Below are positions 6,222 to 8,567 of a stretch of 8,567 nucleotides of DNA, piece by piece. This DNA comes from JBCBKZ01 sp039026975. Lineage in GTDB: Bacteria; Bacteroidota; Bacteroidia; J057. A program made the position numbers and the translations under genes. The notes below the pieces were generated by a model. It had not been told where the DNA came from, ran no database searches, and worked only from the letters and a program-made list of their open reading frames with translations. Every line of letters starts with the position of its first letter. Positions within the stretch are counted from its first letter, which is position 1. Location: contig JBCCLI010000285.1 in assembly GCA_039026975.1 (NCBI GenBank), positions 1-8,567 on the forward strand, read 5' to 3'.

Positions 6222-7103
6222 CTATCTGATGCCCCTCACCATTCGGTTTTTTCCTTGCATGTCCTTTTTGATAGTGAGCTGCTTGAAGCCTTGAGAATCT
6301 AATAAATCAGCTACTTTCTGAGCATAGTCAGCATATACTTCGAAGTATAGCTTCCCCCCTTCCTTAAGCCAATGCTGACCTACTTCTCCTATTCTCCGGT
6401 AGAATATGAGCGGATCATCATCCGGCACAAAGAGGGCCAGCTCCGGCTCATACTGAGCTACATTAATGTGAAGATTCTCCTTATCTGCCAGCGGTACGTA
6501 AGGAGGATTAGATATGAGAATATCCACTTCAGAAAAAGCCGTTTCGCCCTCTGCCAGAATATCCAATTTCAGAAATTCCACCTTAGCACCTAGCTTATGC
6601 TTATTCTCTTGTGCTATTCTCATAGTATCATCCGACACATCCAGTCCTATGACTGAGGCAGTTATAGCCTTTTCCGCTAGCTCTCTTTCTATACTGATTG
6701 GGATACACCCACTTCCAGTTCCCACGTCCAGTATGGTAGGAATAGTAGTCAAAACGGGAGAAATATCAGACAATACCCATTCCACTAGCTCCTCGGTTTC
6801 TCGCCTGGGGATCAGTATCCCAGGTCCTACCTTAAATATTCTCCCATAAAAATGTGCCTCTTCCAGTACGTACTGTATAGGCTCTCCTTCCAATAAGCGG
6901 GAACTAATCTGGCCTATCTGTTCTACTTCTTTTTCAGAGAACCTGTATCCATGAAGGGCTATCTGATGCCAGGAAATACCAGAAACATACGATATTACCC
7001 ACTTACAGATGGTTTTAGCTTCTTGTATATCATACAGCTTCATTAGTGCTGCACTTAGGTATGACAGCCATTCTCTCTCTGTATGAGGTTTATTTTGTGG
7101 CAT
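6222..7103 (-). CDS. prmC: Peptide chain release factor N5-glutamine methyltransferase
   Basis: PrmC (HemK) methylates the glutamine of the GGQ motif in release factors RF1 and RF2 in the cytoplasm, using S-adenosylmethionine. The 293-residue protein has the family's helical N-terminal domain with the GEPIQYVLEEAHFYG segment (residues 73-87) and ILIPRRETEELVEW (96-109), the SAM-binding loop DVGTGSG (126-132), an acidic strand end at GLD (153-155), and the catalytic NPPYVP (199-204). Length and motif order are complete. The start at 7103 is supported by an AGGAGG at 7120-7115, 11 bases before the ATG, the only good Shine-Dalgarno among the genes here. It is convergent with xerD and divergent from gldN, with no release-factor gene in view. 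Confidence 0.95.
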   Translation of the reverse strand: MPQNKPHTEREWLSYLSAALMKLYDIQEAKTICKWVISYVSGISWHQIALHGYRFSEKEVEQIGQISSRLLEGEPIQYVLEEAHFYGRIFKVGPGILIPRRETEELVEWVLSDISPVLTTIPTILDVGTGSGCIPISIERELAEKAITASVIGLDVSDDTMRIAQENKHKLGAKVEFLKLDILAEGETAFSEVDILISNPPYVPLADKENLHINVAQYEPELALFVPDDDPLIFYRRIGEVGQHWLKEGGKLYFEVYADYAQKVADLLDSQGFKQLTIKKDMQGKNRMVRGIR

Positions 7104-7114
7104 AACAATAGGGG

Positions 7115-7120
7115 CCTCCT
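7115..7120 (-). promoter_or_regulatory. Shine-Dalgarno of prmC
   Basis: AGGAGG reads on the minus strand 11 bases upstream of the prmC ATG. It stands out because the other genes in the window have AT-rich leaders without such a motif, as is usual in Bacteroidota. Confidence 0.55.
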
Positions 7121-7145
7121 ATATGCAGTTGTATATGTATTACGA

Positions 7146-7163
7146 CCGGTTTATAAAAACTGG
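7146..7163. other. 7-bp dyad in the prmC/gldN divergent region
   Basis: CCGGTTT (7146-7152) pairs with AAACTGG (7157-7163), including one G-T pair, around an ATAA loop. It is located centrally between the divergent prmC and gldN starts and is followed on the plus strand by AATACTTTTTG, which partly resembles a -7 element. An operator shared by the two genes is possible; a terminator is unlikely because no plus-strand gene precedes it closely. Confidence 0.3.
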
Positions 7164-7248
7164 AATACTTTTTGCCAATTCTACTAAAAATAAACTTACC
7201 CTTCTATGCCTATGATGAACTGATCGACCTTACCTATAAAACTGTAAC

Positions 7249-8124
7249 ATGAAGAAGGTATGGTTCAATGCCAGTTTGCTGGCTGTTATGTTGATCAGTA
7301 GCATAGCTGTTTTCTCTCAACAACATCACGTACGCGAAGAAGATCACTTTTGGAGAAAAAGAGTGGTTAACAGGATCAGTTTGATAGAGAAAATCAATGC
7401 CCCCCTCATTTTCCGCGAAAGTAGCTTTTATGGTAATGATTCCCGCTTCCAGGAAACGGAGGGGATAGTTATGTCTATTATTAATGGCGCCAGGGCAGGG
7501 AAATATATAGCCTATGACCCCTATGAGGATAAAACCTATGACTTTAACGCCTTGGTGCTAAGGATGGAAGAATTTGAGCAAGCCTTGTATGGCGAGAATG
7601 AAGAGTCTTTTGACGAGTATGAGGAAACAGATGACCTCACGAATAGGGATGAATTTTCGGATGACTTTGAGGAGGAGTGGGAATTTGAAGTAGAGGATCT
7701 TGAATTTGAAGACGAGATAGAAGTAGAAGATGACATCTTTGAGGAAGACACTGTAGAAATAGATATGGCTCCTTATGAGCAAGTAATCCATATGATAGAG
7801 GATTGGATCTTTGAGAAGAATAGTTCCCGAATGATCCAGGAAATCCGCTACTTTGAAATCATATGGACAGACCCTACCGGCACCTTACCTGATAAAATTC
7901 TTTGCAGGTTTAAGTATGAAGATATTGAAGATCAACTAGCCGCCACTAAGTGGAAAAACCGCTGGAATGACTCCCAGTCCATGTCCATGAAAGATGCCTT
8001 TGCTATGCGTCTTTTTAATGGGATCATGATAGACGTAGGCGGAAGACCGGTTACCTCTCTCTATGAGGCAGAAAAGCGTAGACGAGAGATGATAGAATTT
8101 GAACACCACTTGTGGAGTTACTAA
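7249..8124 (+). CDS. gldN: Type IX secretion / gliding motility protein GldN (PorN)
   Basis: GldN is a periplasmic component of the type IX secretion system; with the lipoprotein GldK it forms rings under the outer membrane. The 291-residue protein starts with a signal peptide (MKKVWFNASLLAVMLISSIAVFSQ) and then the characteristic HFWRKRVVNRISLIEKINAPL (residues 33-53). The C-terminal half has IEDWIFEKNSSRMIQEIRYFEIIW (about 183-206) and the family signature MSMKDAFAMRLFNG (245-258). The order and motifs match GldN throughout. The length is somewhat short for the family as I recall it. Residues 116-170 are unusually acidic, with 32 Asp/Glu and one Arg in 55 positions. gldK, gldL and gldM, which normally precede gldN, are not upstream: prmC lies there on the other strand. 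It may be a displaced gldN or a second copy. No Shine-Dalgarno is visible. Confidence 0.9.
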   Translation: MKKVWFNASLLAVMLISSIAVFSQQHHVREEDHFWRKRVVNRISLIEKINAPLIFRESSFYGNDSRFQETEGIVMSIINGARAGKYIAYDPYEDKTYDFNALVLRMEEFEQALYGENEESFDEYEETDDLTNRDEFSDDFEEEWEFEVEDLEFEDEIEVEDDIFEEDTVEIDMAPYEQVIHMIEDWIFEKNSSRMIQEIRYFEIIWTDPTGTLPDKILCRFKYEDIEDQLAATKWKNRWNDSQSMSMKDAFAMRLFNGIMIDVGGRPVTSLYEAEKRRREMIEFEHHLWSY

Positions 8125-8170
8125 TGCCTCCAAACTGCCATTAACCTAAACAGCCATAGTTCCTAAGCCC

Positions 8171-8237
8171 AGGTGAATCCGGGCCTCCTGTGTAACACGG
8201 GAACCCCAGTCCTTGCTGAGTAACCCGGATTTCACCT
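8171..8237 (+). ncRNA. Candidate structured RNA, three-way-junction fold, after gldN
   Basis: AGGTGAATCCGGG (8171-8183) pairs with CCCGGATTTCACCT (8224-8237) in a 13-bp stem with one bulged base. Inside it, CCTGTG (8187-8192) pairs with CACGGG (8196-8201) across a TAA loop, and CAG (8207-8209) can pair with CTG (8216-8218). The element begins 47 bases after the gldN stop and is followed by a terminator at 8274-8305. It may be a 3'-UTR structure, a small RNA or a double terminator. No known riboswitch or RNA family is recognised, and the strand is chosen from the downstream terminator; the main stems also fold on the minus strand. Confidence 0.45.
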
Positions 8238-8273
8238 CTTATTTTGAGTAGTATTATTTTGAGGATAAAGTGT

Positions 8274-8305
8274 AAGGCGAGCATCCAAGGCTTGCCTTAT
8301 TTTTT
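8274..8305 (+). terminator. Intrinsic terminator downstream of gldN
   Basis: AAGGCGAGC (8274-8282) pairs with GCTTGCCTT (8290-8298) over nine positions with one G-T pair, around a seven-base loop, and is followed by ATTTTTT. This is a textbook rho-independent terminator for plus-strand transcripts, either the gldN mRNA or an RNA containing the fold at 8171-8237. Confidence 0.8.
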
Positions 8306-8430
8306 CCTAGCAATATAGCCCATGTTTCTTACCTATCTCCCCTAAAAGAGACTTCCGCCTGATACCAGAACATACAAGGGGATACCCCCAGTTTCCGTTT
8401 AACCAAGACTATTTTTACGGTCTATAGGGT

Positions 8431-8509
8431 TATATAATTTTCCCATTTCTGTCAAAAACGATACAGGATAACTTCTATATTTTTCATATTTCCTTAAACA
8501 AATTATATA
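8431..8509. repeat. AT-rich inverted repeat with 10-base arms
   Basis: TATATAATTT (8431-8440) is the exact reverse complement of AAATTATATA (8500-8509); the arms are 59 bases apart. The composition is almost only A and T, so chance is a serious explanation. The arms flank AT-rich DNA upstream of the likely next gene and could belong to its promoter region. Confidence 0.25.
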
Positions 8510-8533
8510 GGAAGGAAGTATATAGATGAGTAT

Positions 8534-8546
8534 TGACTGACAGTCA
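8534..8546. promoter_or_regulatory. Perfect 13-base palindrome, TetR-type operator candidate
   Basis: TGACTG-A-CAGTCA has exact 6-base arms around a single base. Compact dyads of this kind are common operators of TetR-family repressors, often just before the repressor's own gene. Here it lies four bases before an ATG at 8551 and close to a GGAG at the edge. Confidence 0.45.
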
Positions 8547-8550
8547 TTAA

Positions 8551-8567
8551 ATGAATAAAAGGAGAAA
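8551..8567 (+). CDS. Possible start of next gene (partial, right edge)
   Basis: ATG at 8551 opens a frame reading MNKRR and then an incomplete codon at the edge. A short basic N-terminus like this is common in TetR-family regulators, which would fit the adjacent palindrome, but five codons prove nothing. Alternatively AAGGAG (8559-8564) is a Shine-Dalgarno and the real start lies beyond the window. Confidence 0.2.

Larger units (their letters stand above)
8125..8567. other. 443-base intergenic tail without a confident gene
   Basis: No reading frame of convincing length or composition was found on either strand; the only notable short frame is an 11-codon minus-strand one around 8490. The stretch holds a branched RNA fold (8171-8237), a strong plus-strand terminator (8274-8305), a small GGGG-ATA-CCCC hairpin (8378-8388), a pair of AT-rich inverted arms (8431-8440 and 8500-8509), a perfect palindrome (8534-8546) and a possible next-gene start at 8551. 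Confidence 0.6.

Noticed and set aside
7536..7791. Minus-strand frames opposite the acidic part of gldN, serine- or hydrophobic-rich
   Set aside because: Their composition is the direct reverse-complement shadow of GAA/GAT/GAG-rich codons in gldN, with no family resemblance or separate signals.
8207..8232. Hammerhead ribozyme core
   Set aside because: The sequence has CTGAGTA rather than CTGANGA, and the GAAA strand is not in the right position on the same strand.
8171..8237. Cobalamin riboswitch, suggested by GGTGAATCCGGG and the later CACGGGAA
   Set aside because: The similarity is limited to the GGTGAA-TCC string. The conserved CCGCAACTGT box and the upstream and downstream B12 box segments are missing, and no B12-related gene follows within the window.
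8378..8388. GGGG-ATA-CCCC hairpin as a terminator
   Set aside because: The stem has only four base pairs and no T-run follows, so it is recorded only as a minor hairpin.

Overview
The window looks like ordinary chromosome of a Bacteroidota bacterium, probably of the Cytophagia/Chitinophagia type. The main evidence is a clear GldN protein, a component of the type IX secretion and gliding machinery that is known only from this phylum. Most genes also lack a Shine-Dalgarno sequence and have AT-rich leaders, and some promoters resemble the phylum's TTTG / TAnnTTTG pattern. By eye the DNA is moderately AT-rich and even in composition. I see no transposase, phage gene, CRISPR array, rRNA or tRNA.

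Layout from left to right: (1) the N-terminal part of an M3-family oligoendopeptidase on the minus strand, running off the left edge; (2) a 273-base intergenic region with a possible promoter for the next operon, a near-palindrome, an internal hairpin and a minus-strand terminator-like hairpin; (3) a plus-strand pair, a LysE/RhtB-type exporter followed by a MobA/MocA-like nucleotidyltransferase that overlaps it and probably starts at TTG; (4) a minus-strand membrane-anchored TPR protein, converging on and overlapping the nucleotidyltransferase by 17 bases; (5) a divergent regulatory region of about 190 bases with several dyads; (6) a plus-strand pair, a membrane-anchored PhnD-like periplasmic binding protein and, three bases after its stop, a complete XerD-type tyrosine recombinase; (7) prmC on the minus strand, convergent with xerD; (8) gldN on the plus strand without gldKLM beside it; (9) a 443-base gene-free tail with a stable multi-branched RNA fold, a strong terminator, and a perfect 13-base palindrome just before what may be the start of the next gene.

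The genes do not form one pathway. The recognisable ones are peptide turnover (M3 peptidase), metabolite export (LysE), nucleotidyl transfer, chromosome dimer resolution (XerD), release-factor methylation (PrmC) and type IX secretion (GldN). The least understood part is the PhnD-like protein: it joins a solute-binding domain to a transmembrane segment and a small helical cytoplasmic tail, with no ABC permease, ATPase or kinase beside it, and it is tightly coupled to xerD. This, the structured element after gldN, and the dyads in the intergenic regions are the items most worth following up. I found no convincing complete novel defence or mobile system.
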